A DNA stretch of 64,000 nucleotides from Kosakonia radicincitans DSM 16656. GTDB lineage: Bacteria > Pseudomonadota > Gammaproteobacteria > Enterobacterales > Enterobacteriaceae. The stretch covers positions 186,001 through 250,000 of the forward strand of contig NZ_CP018017.1 in the NCBI RefSeq assembly GCF_000280495.2. The letters run 5' to 3'. Both the position numbers and the translations under genes were made by a program. Position 1 is the stretch's first letter. Every line of letters begins with the position of its first letter. Below are positions 27,020 to 35,573 of this stretch, piece after piece. Below the pieces are notes generated by a model. That model made no database searches. It worked only from the letters and a program-made list of their open reading frames with translations, and was not told the origin of the DNA.

Positions 27020-27049
27020 AATCGGGTTACCTCTGGTAACCCGATTTTC
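27020..27049 (+). terminator. Terminator after the cio operon
   Basis: AATCGGGTTACC and GGTAACCCGATT form a 12-bp stem with a 3-4 base loop, followed by TTCTT. It closes the cioAB-DUF2474 operon. Confidence 0.85.
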
Positions 27050-27173
27050 TTAGTATCAAAAAGACATGTTTATGGTCAATTTCTCTGGTCAGAAGTGATT
27101 TAAATTTCTGACCATGAACTTGTACAACTTTCCTTCAGATATAATTCAGATAACGGTGTAAAAAGGAGAATGC

Positions 27174-28325
27174 TTACATACGAGCTTTGTAGAGCTCAAT
27201 AATCTCCGAAAGGCTTGCCTGACGAGGATTGGTTAAAGAACAAGCATCATTTAGTGCATTTTGTGCCATAAATGCAAGTTTATCCTCCGTTACACCAAGA
27301 TCAGCCAGGCGTTGATTCGTACCGACTTTTTGCGACAACATCTCAATTGCTTCGATAGCAGAATTAATGGCCTGCTCCTGAGTCATTGTTGAGACATCAA
27401 TCCCCATTGCCCGGGCGATTTCAACAAAACGATCGGGAACCTTTTTCGCATTAAATCGGGATACTTCACCCAGCAGGATCGCATTACACAAACCGTGAGA
27501 CAGATTATAAACGCCACCTAACTGGTGAGCCATTGAATGGACATAACCAAGAGACGCGTTTGAAAATGCCATTCCAGCCAGATATTCACCATATTGCATG
27601 GCATCACGTGCTTCGCGGTTTTGGCCATCATCTACAACGTCTTTAAGATTATTAACAATAATTTCAATTGCTTTGATAGCACAAGCATCAGTAACAGGCG
27701 TAGCTGCTGTTGATACATACGCTTCAATTGCATGAGTTAAGGCATCCATACCTGTAGTTGCCGTAAGGAACGCAGGCATTGCGACCATAAGTTCAGAATC
27801 GTTAACCGCAATGATAGGCGTAAAGTGCTTATCCACTACCGGGTATTTAGTTTCATCTTCCTGGTTAGTGACGATTGCAAATACGGTCATTTCCGATGCC
27901 GTACCCGCTGTCGTATTTACAGTAACTAATGGTAATTGTGGTTTTTTGGACAGATGCACACCTTTCGAGTAATCCCGAATATGCCCACCATTAGTGGCCA
28001 CCAATGCAATACCTTTAGCTGTATCGTGAGAAGACCCCCCACCAAAGGAAATGACAAAATCAGCATTACTTTTTGCAAGCAAGGCTAAACCGTCATCAAT
28101 ATTTTTCTCTGTTGGATTAGGTTGAACACCATCAAATATTGCATAACTAATTTTATGCGCCTCAAGCTCATCTGTCAGTTTGTTAACCAGTCCCGTGTCA
28201 GCCAAAACACGGTCAGTGACGATCAGCGCTTTTTTTAACTCCCTTGAAACAAGTTCATCCCCTAAAAGACGAATAGCATTAAGTCCCATTAGGGTTACAG
28301 GCGGCATATAAAATACATTACTCAT
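27174..28325 (-). CDS. Iron-dependent (group III) NAD alcohol dehydrogenase
   Basis: The 383-residue protein belongs to the group III iron dehydrogenases that include 1,3-propanediol dehydrogenases and NAD-dependent methanol dehydrogenases. It has the NAD-binding GGGSSHDTAKG, the metal-ligand region TGMDALTHAIEAY, and HSMAHQLGGVYNLSHGLCNA. The FrmR-type palindrome upstream and the nearby frm genes suggest it either reduces formaldehyde to methanol or oxidises short alcohols. Substrate cannot be read from sequence. It is distinct from pduQ at the other end of the window. Confidence 0.85.
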   Translation of the reverse strand: MSNVFYMPPVTLMGLNAIRLLGDELVSRELKKALIVTDRVLADTGLVNKLTDELEAHKISYAIFDGVQPNPTEKNIDDGLALLAKSNADFVISFGGGSSHDTAKGIALVATNGGHIRDYSKGVHLSKKPQLPLVTVNTTAGTASEMTVFAIVTNQEDETKYPVVDKHFTPIIAVNDSELMVAMPAFLTATTGMDALTHAIEAYVSTAATPVTDACAIKAIEIIVNNLKDVVDDGQNREARDAMQYGEYLAGMAFSNASLGYVHSMAHQLGGVYNLSHGLCNAILLGEVSRFNAKKVPDRFVEIARAMGIDVSTMTQEQAINSAIEAIEMLSQKVGTNQRLADLGVTEDKLAFMAQNALNDACSLTNPRQASLSEIIELYKARM

Positions 28326-28417
28326 AGTTAATATCCTTTCGTCAGTTTAAATATTAGAGAGGGCATTTTAAATCTTGATAGCCTTGTTGTTTCTGTGTGT
28401 ACATCATCTGCTTCATA

Positions 28418-28437
28418 TACTATACGGCAGTATAGTA
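28418..28437. promoter_or_regulatory. FrmR-type palindromic operator upstream of the iron alcohol dehydrogenase
   Basis: TACTATAC and GTATAGTA form a perfect 8-bp inverted repeat with a 4-base GGCA centre, 93 bases before the start codon. It resembles the palindromes in front of the two frmR genes, so the dehydrogenase is probably formaldehyde-inducible. Confidence 0.65.
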
Positions 28438-28577
28438 ACTGGCAATACCAATACTGTTGATAAGGATTAAAAAAAGATAAACACTTGATTTTTAGTAAGC
28501 GTCGTCTGAGTACCGTCTGGTCCCGAATCCAGGATCCTGTAACTTAAGCACCCACTTATTTTGCAGGTGGACACCTC

Positions 28578-28961
28578 ATGCGCGCTAAAGAAAGACTTCC
28601 CCGGAAACACTATTCCCCTGAATTCAAAATGGAACTGGTCAGGCTGGCTCTTGAAGAAGAAGGCAGTATTGCCGCACTGGCCCGGAAACATGACGTCAAT
28701 GATAACCTGCTCTTTAAATGGATAAGGCTCTGGCAGCGTGAAGGGCGGGTCTGTCGGCCCCGAAAAAACTCATCGTCGCTTCCTGCCCTGATACCCGTGC
28801 AGCTTCAGGCGGGCTCTTCTCTCCCAACCTTCGAACTACCATCCTGCTCTCCTCCCGCTACCTGCCACATAAAATGTCGGGGAGGAGAAATAACACTGAC
28901 TCATCCCTCTGCTGAACTCATGAGCACTGTCCTGCGCGAACTGATGCGGGGGCCGGTATGA
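28578..28961 (+). CDS. IS66-family TnpA (transposase accessory, HTH)
   Basis: The 127-residue protein begins MRAKERLPRKHYSPEFKMEL and has an IS3/IS66-type helix-turn-helix (GSIAALARKHDVNDNLLFKWIR). It is required with TnpB and TnpC for transposition in IS66 elements. Its end overlaps tnpB by four bases. Confidence 0.9.
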   Translation: MRAKERLPRKHYSPEFKMELVRLALEEEGSIAALARKHDVNDNLLFKWIRLWQREGRVCRPRKNSSSLPALIPVQLQAGSSLPTFELPSCSPPATCHIKCRGGEITLTHPSAELMSTVLRELMRGPV

Positions 28962-29305
28962 TAAATCTTCCCGCAGGCACAAAAATCTGGCTGGTTGCCG
29001 GTATCACCGATATGCGCAACGGCTTCAATGGCCTCGCCGCAAAGGTGCAGACCGCGCTGAAAGATGACCCGATGTCCGGCCACGTCTTCATCTTCCGGGG
29101 ACGCAGCGGCAGTCAGGTAAAACTGCTCTGGTCCACCGGCGATGGTCTGTGCCTGCTGACAAAGCGACTGGAACGTGGTCGCTTCGCCTGGCCCTCAGCC
29201 CGCGATGGCAAAGTGTTCCTGACGCCGGCGCAACTGGCGATGCTGATGGAAGGTATCGACTGGCGACAGCCAAAGCGGTTACTGACATCCCTGACCATGT
29301 TGTAG
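28958..29305 (+). CDS. IS66-family TnpB (Orf2)
   Basis: The 115-residue protein has the family features LVAGITDMRNGFNGLAAKVQ and VFIFRGRSGSQVKLLWSTGDG. Its biochemical role is not known but it is essential in IS66 elements. It overlaps tnpA (ATGA) and precedes tnpC by 49 bases. Confidence 0.9.
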   Translation: MINLPAGTKIWLVAGITDMRNGFNGLAAKVQTALKDDPMSGHVFIFRGRSGSQVKLLWSTGDGLCLLTKRLERGRFAWPSARDGKVFLTPAQLAMLMEGIDWRQPKRLLTSLTML

Positions 29306-29354
29306 CGCTCTTTATCCTGGTTGTCGCAGAATAAGCCTGGTAAAATACAGGCTT

Positions 29355-30890
29355 ATGAACGATACCTCTTCTGACGACATCCTTCTGCTGAAACAGCGCC
29401 TGGCCGAACAGGAAGCGTTGATCCACGCCCTGCAGGAAAAGCTGAGCAACCGGGAACGCGAAATAGACCATCTGCAGGCGCAACTGGATAAGCTGCGCCG
29501 GATGAACTTCGGCAGTCGTTCCGAAAAGGTATCCCGCCGTATCGCGCAAATGGAAGCTGACCTGAACCTGCTGCAGCAGGAAAGCGATACGCTGACCGGC
29601 CGGGTGGATGACCCGGCAGTGCAGCGCCCGCTGCGTCAGACCCGCACCCGCAAACCGTTCCCTGAGTCACTCCCACGGGATGAGAAGCGGCTGCTGCCGA
29701 CTGAGCCGTGTTGCCCGGAGTGCGGTGGTTCGCTGAGTTACCTGGGTGAGGATGCCGCCGAACAGCTGGAGCTGATGCGCAGCGCCTTCCGGGTTATCCG
29801 GACAGTCCGTGAAAAGCATGCCTGCCGTCGGTGCGATCGCATCGTTCAGGCCCCGGCTCCTTCGCGCCCCATCGAACGGGGGATCGCCGGACCGGGGCTG
29901 CTGGCCCGAGTGCTGACCTCAAAGTATGCAGAGCACACACCGCTGTATCGCCAGTCGGAGATCTATGCCCGCCAGGGTGTAGTGTTGAGTCGTTCTGTAC
30001 TGTCGGGCTGGGTGGATGCGTGTTGTCGTCTGCTGGCACCGCTGGATGAAGCCCTTCAGCACTATGTCCTGACCGACGGCAAACTCCATGCTGACGATAC
30101 GCCTGTCCCGGTGCTGTTGCCGGGCAATAAGAAGACGAAGACCGGGCGCTTATGGACGTACGTTCGAGACGACCGCAACGCCGGATCAGCGCTGGCCCCC
30201 GCAGTGTGGTTCGCTTACAGCCCGGACAGAAAAGGTATCCACCCTCAGACCCATCTTGCAGGCTTCAGTGGCGTACTGCAGGCTGATGCCTACGCCGGGT
30301 TCAACGAGCTCTACCGCGACGGCCATATAAAGGAAGCCGCGTGCTGGGCCCATGCCCGCCGAAAAATCCACGATGTTCACGTCCGTACCCCGTCAGTCCT
30401 GACGGAGGAGGCGCTGAAACGGATCGGCGAGCTGTATGCCATCGAGTCGGAGATCAGAGGTAAAAGAGCAGAGGAACGGCAGGCAGTCCGGCACCAAAAA
30501 GTGCTGCCGCTGCTGGCGTCACTGGAGGGGTGGCTGCGGGAGAAACAGAAAACCCTCTCAAGGCACTCAGAACTGGCGAAGGCGTTCGGGTATGCGCTGA
30601 ACCAGTGGCCGGCGCTGATCCGCTATGCAGAAGATGGCTGGGTGGAGGTGGATAATAACATTGCCGAAAACGCCCTACGACGGGTCAGTCTGGGGAGAAA
30701 AAACTGGCTGTTCTTCGGCTCGGATCATGGTGGTGAGCGCGGTGCGTCACTGTACAGTCTTATCGGGACGTGCAAATTAAACGGCGTGGATCCGGAACGC
30801 TATCTGCATTATGTACTTGATGTCATCGCCGACTGGCCTGTGAACCGGGTGGGTGCTCTGCTCCCGTGGCGGGTTACTCTGCCTGCCTGA
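29355..30890 (+). CDS. IS66-family TnpC transposase
   Basis: The 511-residue transposase has an N-terminal coiled coil (residues about 10-60) and a Cys-rich zinc motif (CCPECGG, CRRCDR). The DDE domain includes LHADDTPVPVLLPGNK, LQADAYAGFNELY and NNIAENALRRVSLGRKNW. Its length is normal and the frame is intact. Confidence 0.92.
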   Translation: MNDTSSDDILLLKQRLAEQEALIHALQEKLSNREREIDHLQAQLDKLRRMNFGSRSEKVSRRIAQMEADLNLLQQESDTLTGRVDDPAVQRPLRQTRTRKPFPESLPRDEKRLLPTEPCCPECGGSLSYLGEDAAEQLELMRSAFRVIRTVREKHACRRCDRIVQAPAPSRPIERGIAGPGLLARVLTSKYAEHTPLYRQSEIYARQGVVLSRSVLSGWVDACCRLLAPLDEALQHYVLTDGKLHADDTPVPVLLPGNKKTKTGRLWTYVRDDRNAGSALAPAVWFAYSPDRKGIHPQTHLAGFSGVLQADAYAGFNELYRDGHIKEAACWAHARRKIHDVHVRTPSVLTEEALKRIGELYAIESEIRGKRAEERQAVRHQKVLPLLASLEGWLREKQKTLSRHSELAKAFGYALNQWPALIRYAEDGWVEVDNNIAENALRRVSLGRKNWLFFGSDHGGERGASLYSLIGTCKLNGVDPERYLHYVLDVIADWPVNRVGALLPWRVTLPA

Positions 30891-30939
30891 CCAGCTTCAC
30901 TTCGTCAATACGGTTCTCACTGCACGCTTACGATTTTTA

Positions 30940-31455
30940 TCTGAAAATATTTTTTGATGTTTGATGAGGACTTGGGTTATCACTTCTGAGTAGTAACCTG
31001 TTGCGTGCGGGAAATATCTTCAGACAGGTCAGGTGACAACGCCGTACAGAATGGGCCTATACAGTGCTGTGGCCAGTCTCCAGTACCAGAACTGTCAGTT
31101 AGTACTGGTTTTCCGAACAGTGGGCGATTCTGCCCTATCGCCTGGACCGGTCTTGCGACGGTTTACAATTACAGATATCTGTAGGGTGAGGCGGCACCTG
31201 GAACACTGGTGCCGAGAATGATTACTGGATCAGAAAACTCAGGGCAGTATGTACTGCGCATGATAACGAAATTATCGCACCTGAACTGATGACAGCATTT
31301 GTCGTAGTGGTATACAAAGCAGAAATTTGTTTTGGCTGAACGACACTGGACTCCTGGGACATAGTCAGGGAATGAGTAGTATCTGTGGACTGGCTATGCC
31401 GTTCGGTTGGTGTTCATAATGACATCCAGCAGTGACCGGGTTTACCGGTCAGTTG
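30940..31455. other. 516 bp without a recognisable gene
   Basis: This is the sequence between the IS66 right duplication and frmR. A 62-codon frame at 31033 has no start signal or known motif. Before the IS66 insertion it was joined to the dehydrogenase upstream region, so it was a long leader or spacer between frmR and the dehydrogenase. Confidence 0.5.
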
Positions 31456-31731
31456 CTATTTAAGATAGGCGCGAACCAGTTCAATCGTATCGTCAACTGA
31501 TTTACTGACTTCATGGCTATAGTTGTCATTCTGGTCAAAGGTTTCTCGTATGTGACTCTCCAGAACCTCAGCCATCAATCCGTTAGATGCGCCACGAACG
31601 GCAGCAATTTGCTGGAGAATGGCGCGGCATTCAGCACCATTTTCAAGTGCTCTTTCCAGAGCATCAATCTGCCCTCTGATGCGGCGAACCCGTGTCAGTA
31701 CCTTTTTTTTCTCTTCCGGAGTACTGGGCAT
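31456..31731 (-). CDS. frmR: FrmR formaldehyde-responsive repressor, E. coli-like copy
   Basis: The 91-residue protein is very close to E. coli FrmR ([20 protein letters not shown]). It keeps the formaldehyde-sensing Pro2 and Cys35 and has His60. The four-helix CsoR/RcnR fold binds as a tetramer to the palindromes; formaldehyde crosslinks Pro2 and Cys35 and releases it. Two palindromic sites lie upstream. No frmA follows directly; the nearest gene downstream on the same strand is the iron alcohol dehydrogenase, now separated by the IS66-family element. Confidence 0.92.
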   Translation of the reverse strand: MPSTPEEKKKVLTRVRRIRGQIDALERALENGAECRAILQQIAAVRGASNGLMAEVLESHIRETFDQNDNYSHEVSKSVDDTIELVRAYLK

Positions 31732-31756
31732 TTCTTACCTCACTATCTTTAAGTTG

Positions 31757-31818
31757 ATATACTGCATCGGAGTATGCATTATCCGATCAATGAATGTATA
31801 CCTCCCATGTAGTATACA
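31757..31818. promoter_or_regulatory. Two FrmR-type operator palindromes upstream of frmR
   Basis: The proximal site is ATACT-N7-AGTAT (31759-31775). The distal site is TGTATAC-N10-GTATACA (31795-31818). Both overlap the region expected for the promoter and match the layout of the site before the second frmR. Confidence 0.6.
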
Positions 31819-32095
31819 AACATAACAGAGCACATACCGATAAGCTTTATTTATAAAATAAAACAACTGGTTATATTATTGGCAAAATACAGGCTGAAGG
31901 GTGTGATATTAGCCCAAAAGCATGGTCAAAAAAAGCGCGTCGCAAACACTGATTTTCGATATCAAGCCACTTCCTGTTAGCGCATATTGCTTTAGCAGGC
32001 TAAATCCTCTTCCTTTTGTCCGAACATCGTCTGGTACCGTCATAGTCTGTGGGAGCTGTGTTCTGGTGTTCGGGCGTACAGACACAACCCAGCCA

Positions 32096-32527
32096 CTATA
32101 AATGCATGATAGTGACATCAGGCCATTTATCTGCCAGGTACTCAGCAACCAGCCGTCTGTGGCAATGATGTGGTTTATGTTCGCTACACAATAAGCAAGC
32201 ATCAGCAAACTGACTCTTTTCGAGCGTTTCGATATGTCTTTTTGTAATCAGATCGATGAAATCCGAAGAATATATATCCCAGTCTCCTTTCTGTAATTTG
32301 TATCGCTCAAACATTTCCCGCGTCGGGGCAAGATCTGGCATATGTGCGTAATCGATATCACACAGAGTACGGGCAAAGAACTTCAGATCGTCCTGTTTTG
32401 CAAAACCTGCCAGCTGAGAGCGATTATTGAGACGCACATCCAGAATACGTCTTGCTCCGGATTCCTTCAGACGCGTAAAAAAATCCTCCGCCGAAGATTG
32501 TGTGAAACCAATCGTAAATAGTTTCAT
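32096..32527 (-). CDS. DUF488-family protein
   Basis: The 143-residue protein begins MKLFTIGFTQSSAEDFFTRL, with the conserved ILDVRLN motif, and carries LLCSEHKPHHCHRRLVAEYL, the Cys/His signature of DUF488. The family function is unknown; members are often near stress or repair genes. It lies between frmR and uvrA on the same strand. An AGGAGAACC ribosome site precedes the ATG. Confidence 0.85.
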   Translation of the reverse strand: MKLFTIGFTQSSAEDFFTRLKESGARRILDVRLNNRSQLAGFAKQDDLKFFARTLCDIDYAHMPDLAPTREMFERYKLQKGDWDIYSSDFIDLITKRHIETLEKSQFADACLLCSEHKPHHCHRRLVAEYLADKWPDVTIMHL

Positions 32528-32680
32528 CAGGTTCTCCTTACCACCTGCATAACAGTGATGTTTAACACTGGATAAGATTTGGTGTTTTTGCTGTGCCCTG
32601 GTACAACAGGTTTCTTATCACGTATTTTTTCAGGTAGTTACAATGACAGGTAAAATGTTCAGGGGATATACCAGTAGCGT

Positions 32681-32715
32681 GACAGTGTCGTCATTCACGC
32701 TATGACGACACTGTC
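32681..32715. terminator. 13-bp perfect hairpin after uvrA
   Basis: GACAGTGTCGTCA and TGACGACACTGTC form a perfect stem with a 9-base loop, three bases from the uvrA stop codon. There is no clear T run on either side, so it may act as an RNA 3' stabiliser or a Rho-assisted terminator. Confidence 0.55.
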
Positions 32716-32718
32716 CTT

Positions 32719-35370
32719 TTACCAGTTCCGTGACAACTCCCGGGCAATAAACGGTGCCGTGCGGCTTTCACAAACCTGTGATACCTGGGCGGGTGTACCT
32801 TCTGCAACCAGGTTGCCTCCCTCATGACCTGCTCCGGGACCAATGTCCATAACCCAGTCAGCCTGCACGACTGCACGCATATCGTGTTCAATCACAACTA
32901 CGGTATTCCCTGTCTCAACAAGACGCTGCAACTGCACAAGCAGACGGTCGGCGTCTGACGCATGGAGTCCGGTGGTCGGTTCATCCAGAACATACAGCGT
33001 ATGGCCACGTTGGCTACGTTGCAGTTCGGTTGCCAGCTTTATCCGTTGAGCTTCTCCTCCGGATAACTCAGTGGCTGGTTGACCCAGACGCAGATATCCC
33101 AGACCGATTTCGCCCAGCAGGCGCAGAGGTCGCGCCACGGGTTCTACATCAGCAAAGAAGCTGCAGGCTTCATCCACTGTCATCTGCAAGACTTCCGCAA
33201 TGTTTCGCTCCTTCCAGCGAACCCTGAGCGTATCCGGGTTATAGCGTGCGCCATGACATGTCGGACAAGGGGCATACACACTGGGCATAAACAAGAGTTC
33301 AACGCTGACGAACCCTTCACCCTCACAGGTTTCACAGCGACCTTTTGCCACATTGAAAGAAAACTGTCCGGCATCATAATGATAGTTTTTAGCAGCAGGT
33401 GTTCCGGCAAAGAGCTTACGAATATGGTCAAACAGTCCGGTATATGTCGCCAGGTTAGAACGCGGTGTCCGGCCTATCGGTTTCTGGTCAACCTGCACCA
33501 GACGTTTGATCAGTCCGGTGTCGCCTGTCAGCGTACCGTAAGTTTTCTCAGTAACGGTTGGTCCCTCAGCATCACTGCCCTCGGATAACACGTCTTCTGG
33601 TTCATGGCCAAGCGAGGAAAGCACCAGCTCAGGTAAGGCCTGAGCAATCAGACTAGACTTTCCGGAACCCGAAATACCTGTAACAGCGGTCAGTACCCCC
33701 AGAGGAATACAGGCGTCCAGTCCCTTCAGGTTGTGACGGTGAATATCCTGTAATTTTAACCATCCTGCTGGCTGTCGGGCGTATGATTGTGGTGGCCTGA
33801 TTTCATCAAACAAATACCGCGCCGTTCTGGATTCAGCAATAGCTTTCAGACCTTCAGGTACACCACTGTAGAGAATATGACCGCCCTGTTCTCCTGCAGC
33901 GGGTCCCACATCAACCAGCCATTGCGCCCGTCGCATCAGGTCAAGATCATGCTCAACGACAAACACTGAGTTTCCGGCATCCCGCAGGTTCTCCAGAGCA
34001 TCGTAAAGTGCATGGCTGTCTGCAGGGTGCAGGCCTGCTGATGGTTCATCGAGAACATAGACGACCCCAAACAACATGGAGCTAAGCTGAGTGGCAAGAC
34101 GCAATCGCTGGAGTTCCCCTGCGGAGAGTGTTGGCGTTGTTCTGTCTAATGTCAGATAACCAAGTCCCAGTTTCTGCAACTGATACAGCCGGTCCATAAC
34201 ACCTCTGGTCAGTCGTTGAGCAGCCAGTCGTTTCTCTGTCGATAATGCTGAGGTCCGGCGGACATCCGGCGTTACAGAATGGACTGCTCTGCCGGAACCT
34301 GCGCGTTCTGTCCGGTCCCGGCGGGTGATATCCCTGTCAGTATCAGCCCCGGCATGATGCGTACTGAAATCCCCCCGGGAGATAGGAAGAAGCAACTCAG
34401 CCAGCTGGTCTAAAGGCATCTGCATAAACTCACCGATGTCCACTCCAGCAAAAGTGACTGACAATGATTCCGGTTTAAGCCTTTTTCCGTGGCAGACAGG
34501 ACACAGTTTACCTTCCATAAAACTGGAGACGCGTTTCCTCATCAGTGCACTTTGGGTGTGTGCAAAGGTATGCAGAACATAACGTCGCGCCCCTGTAAAC
34601 GTCCCCATATAACCCGGAGTCATTTTTTCCCTGACTGCGACACGTGTGTCTTCCGGGCTGAGTCCGGGGTAGACCGGCACCGTCGGGGTATCTTCAGTAA
34701 ACAGGATCCAGTGTCGCTCTTCTTCAGATAACTCTTTCCAGGGGATATCGACGTCATAGCCCAGTGTCACCAGAATGTCGCGAAGATTTTGTCCGTGCCA
34801 GGCAGGTGGCCAGGAGGCAATGGCTCTGTCCCGGATACTGAGTGACGGATCAGGTACCATCAGTGCTTCTGTCACATCATAGATATGTCCGAGACCATGG
34901 CAGGATGGACATGCTCCCTGAGGCGTGTTAGGAGAAAAATCCTCAGCATAGAGCATAGGTTGTTCTGCCGGATAGGCTCCCGCCCGGGAATACATCATGC
35001 GCACCAGGCTCGATAAGGTGGTCACACTGCCGACAGAAGAGCGTGCATTGCTGGTTCCTCGCTGTTGTTGAAGGGCAACTGCAGGGGGGAGTCCATCAAT
35101 GGCATCCACATCCGGAACACCGGCTTGATCAATGAGGCGCCGCGCATACGGGGCAACCGATTCAAAGTAGCGTCGTTGCGCCTCAGCATAAATGGTTCCA
35201 AAAGCCAGTGAAGACTTACCGGAACCAGAGACCCCCGAAAAGACAACAAGTGCATCACGCGGAACAGAGACATCCACCTCTTTAAGGTTGTGCTCCCTGG
35301 CACCACGTACCACAACAGAATTACTGGCGTCTGTCAGGGTTGGGGGGGCACCAAAAAGTTTCTTTGACAT
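32719..35370 (-). CDS. UvrA-family ATPase lacking the UvrB-binding domain (class II, UvrA2-like)
   Basis: The 883-residue protein has two ABC modules with Walker A motifs GVSGSGKSS (near 45) and GISGSGKSS (near 540). It has the signature regions LSAGELQRLRLA and LSGGEAQRIKLA, and zinc motifs CPSCHG, CPVCHG, CETCEG and CPTCHG. E. coli UvrA has about 120 residues between the first ABC signature region and the first zinc module that bind UvrB; here only a short linker (MMYSRAGAYPAEQP) remains. That makes it UvrA2-like, a group linked to tolerance of DNA-damaging or intercalating compounds. It is the last gene of the frm series. Confidence 0.9.
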   Translation of the reverse strand: MSKKLFGAPPTLTDASNSVVVRGAREHNLKEVDVSVPRDALVVFSGVSGSGKSSLAFGTIYAEAQRRYFESVAPYARRLIDQAGVPDVDAIDGLPPAVALQQQRGTSNARSSVGSVTTLSSLVRMMYSRAGAYPAEQPMLYAEDFSPNTPQGACPSCHGLGHIYDVTEALMVPDPSLSIRDRAIASWPPAWHGQNLRDILVTLGYDVDIPWKELSEEERHWILFTEDTPTVPVYPGLSPEDTRVAVREKMTPGYMGTFTGARRYVLHTFAHTQSALMRKRVSSFMEGKLCPVCHGKRLKPESLSVTFAGVDIGEFMQMPLDQLAELLLPISRGDFSTHHAGADTDRDITRRDRTERAGSGRAVHSVTPDVRRTSALSTEKRLAAQRLTRGVMDRLYQLQKLGLGYLTLDRTTPTLSAGELQRLRLATQLSSMLFGVVYVLDEPSAGLHPADSHALYDALENLRDAGNSVFVVEHDLDLMRRAQWLVDVGPAAGEQGGHILYSGVPEGLKAIAESRTARYLFDEIRPPQSYARQPAGWLKLQDIHRHNLKGLDACIPLGVLTAVTGISGSGKSSLIAQALPELVLSSLGHEPEDVLSEGSDAEGPTVTEKTYGTLTGDTGLIKRLVQVDQKPIGRTPRSNLATYTGLFDHIRKLFAGTPAAKNYHYDAGQFSFNVAKGRCETCEGEGFVSVELLFMPSVYAPCPTCHGARYNPDTLRVRWKERNIAEVLQMTVDEACSFFADVEPVARPLRLLGEIGLGYLRLGQPATELSGGEAQRIKLATELQRSQRGHTLYVLDEPTTGLHASDADRLLVQLQRLVETGNTVVVIEHDMRAVVQADWVMDIGPGAGHEGGNLVAEGTPAQVSQVCESRTAPFIARELSRNW

Positions 35371-35532
35371 AGTTTAATCCTGTAATACGTAAATCAACTT
35401 TACTTCTGACGCTGGTTACGTTGAATGGCGTTAACCGATGTGCCGAACCATTAGTTAAGAAGGAATAATGACAAAAGGGATTTATGCAGCAGTAAGCGGA
35501 TTGCCTGCGCCGGCGCCGGTGATTAAATAAGG

Positions 35533-35554
35533 AATGCCGCTGATGTTTCAGCGG
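35533..35554. terminator. Hairpin between NDH-2 and uvrA genes
   Basis: TGCCGCTG and CAGCGGCA form an 8-bp stem 20 bases beyond the NDH-2 stop codon. On the minus strand it is followed by TTCCTTATTTAA, a weak T-rich tail, so termination here may be partial and uvrA may have its own promoter in the 203-bp gap. Confidence 0.5.
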
Positions 35555-35573
35555 CATCAGTAAGGTTCAGGTA

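Larger units (their letters stand above)
28495..30931 (+). mobile_element. IS66-family element
   Basis: The ends GTAAGCGTCGTCTGAG and, read inward from the right, GTAAGCGTGCAGTGAG form related inverted repeats. The element is 2437 bp and carries the three IS66 genes. It is flanked by the 8-bp duplication GATTTTTA (28487-28494 and 30932-30939), so it is a clean recent insertion between the dehydrogenase operator and frmR. Confidence 0.93.

Noticed and set aside
33079..33588. Long plus-strand open frames inside uvrA (up to 169 codons)
   Set aside because: They lie opposite a protein with complete ABC and zinc motifs, have no ribosome sites and no family features.
35321..35557. 78-codon minus-strand frame between uvrA and NDH-2
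   Set aside because: It overlaps the uvrA start, has no recognisable content and its composition looks random (RRRRRQSAYC).
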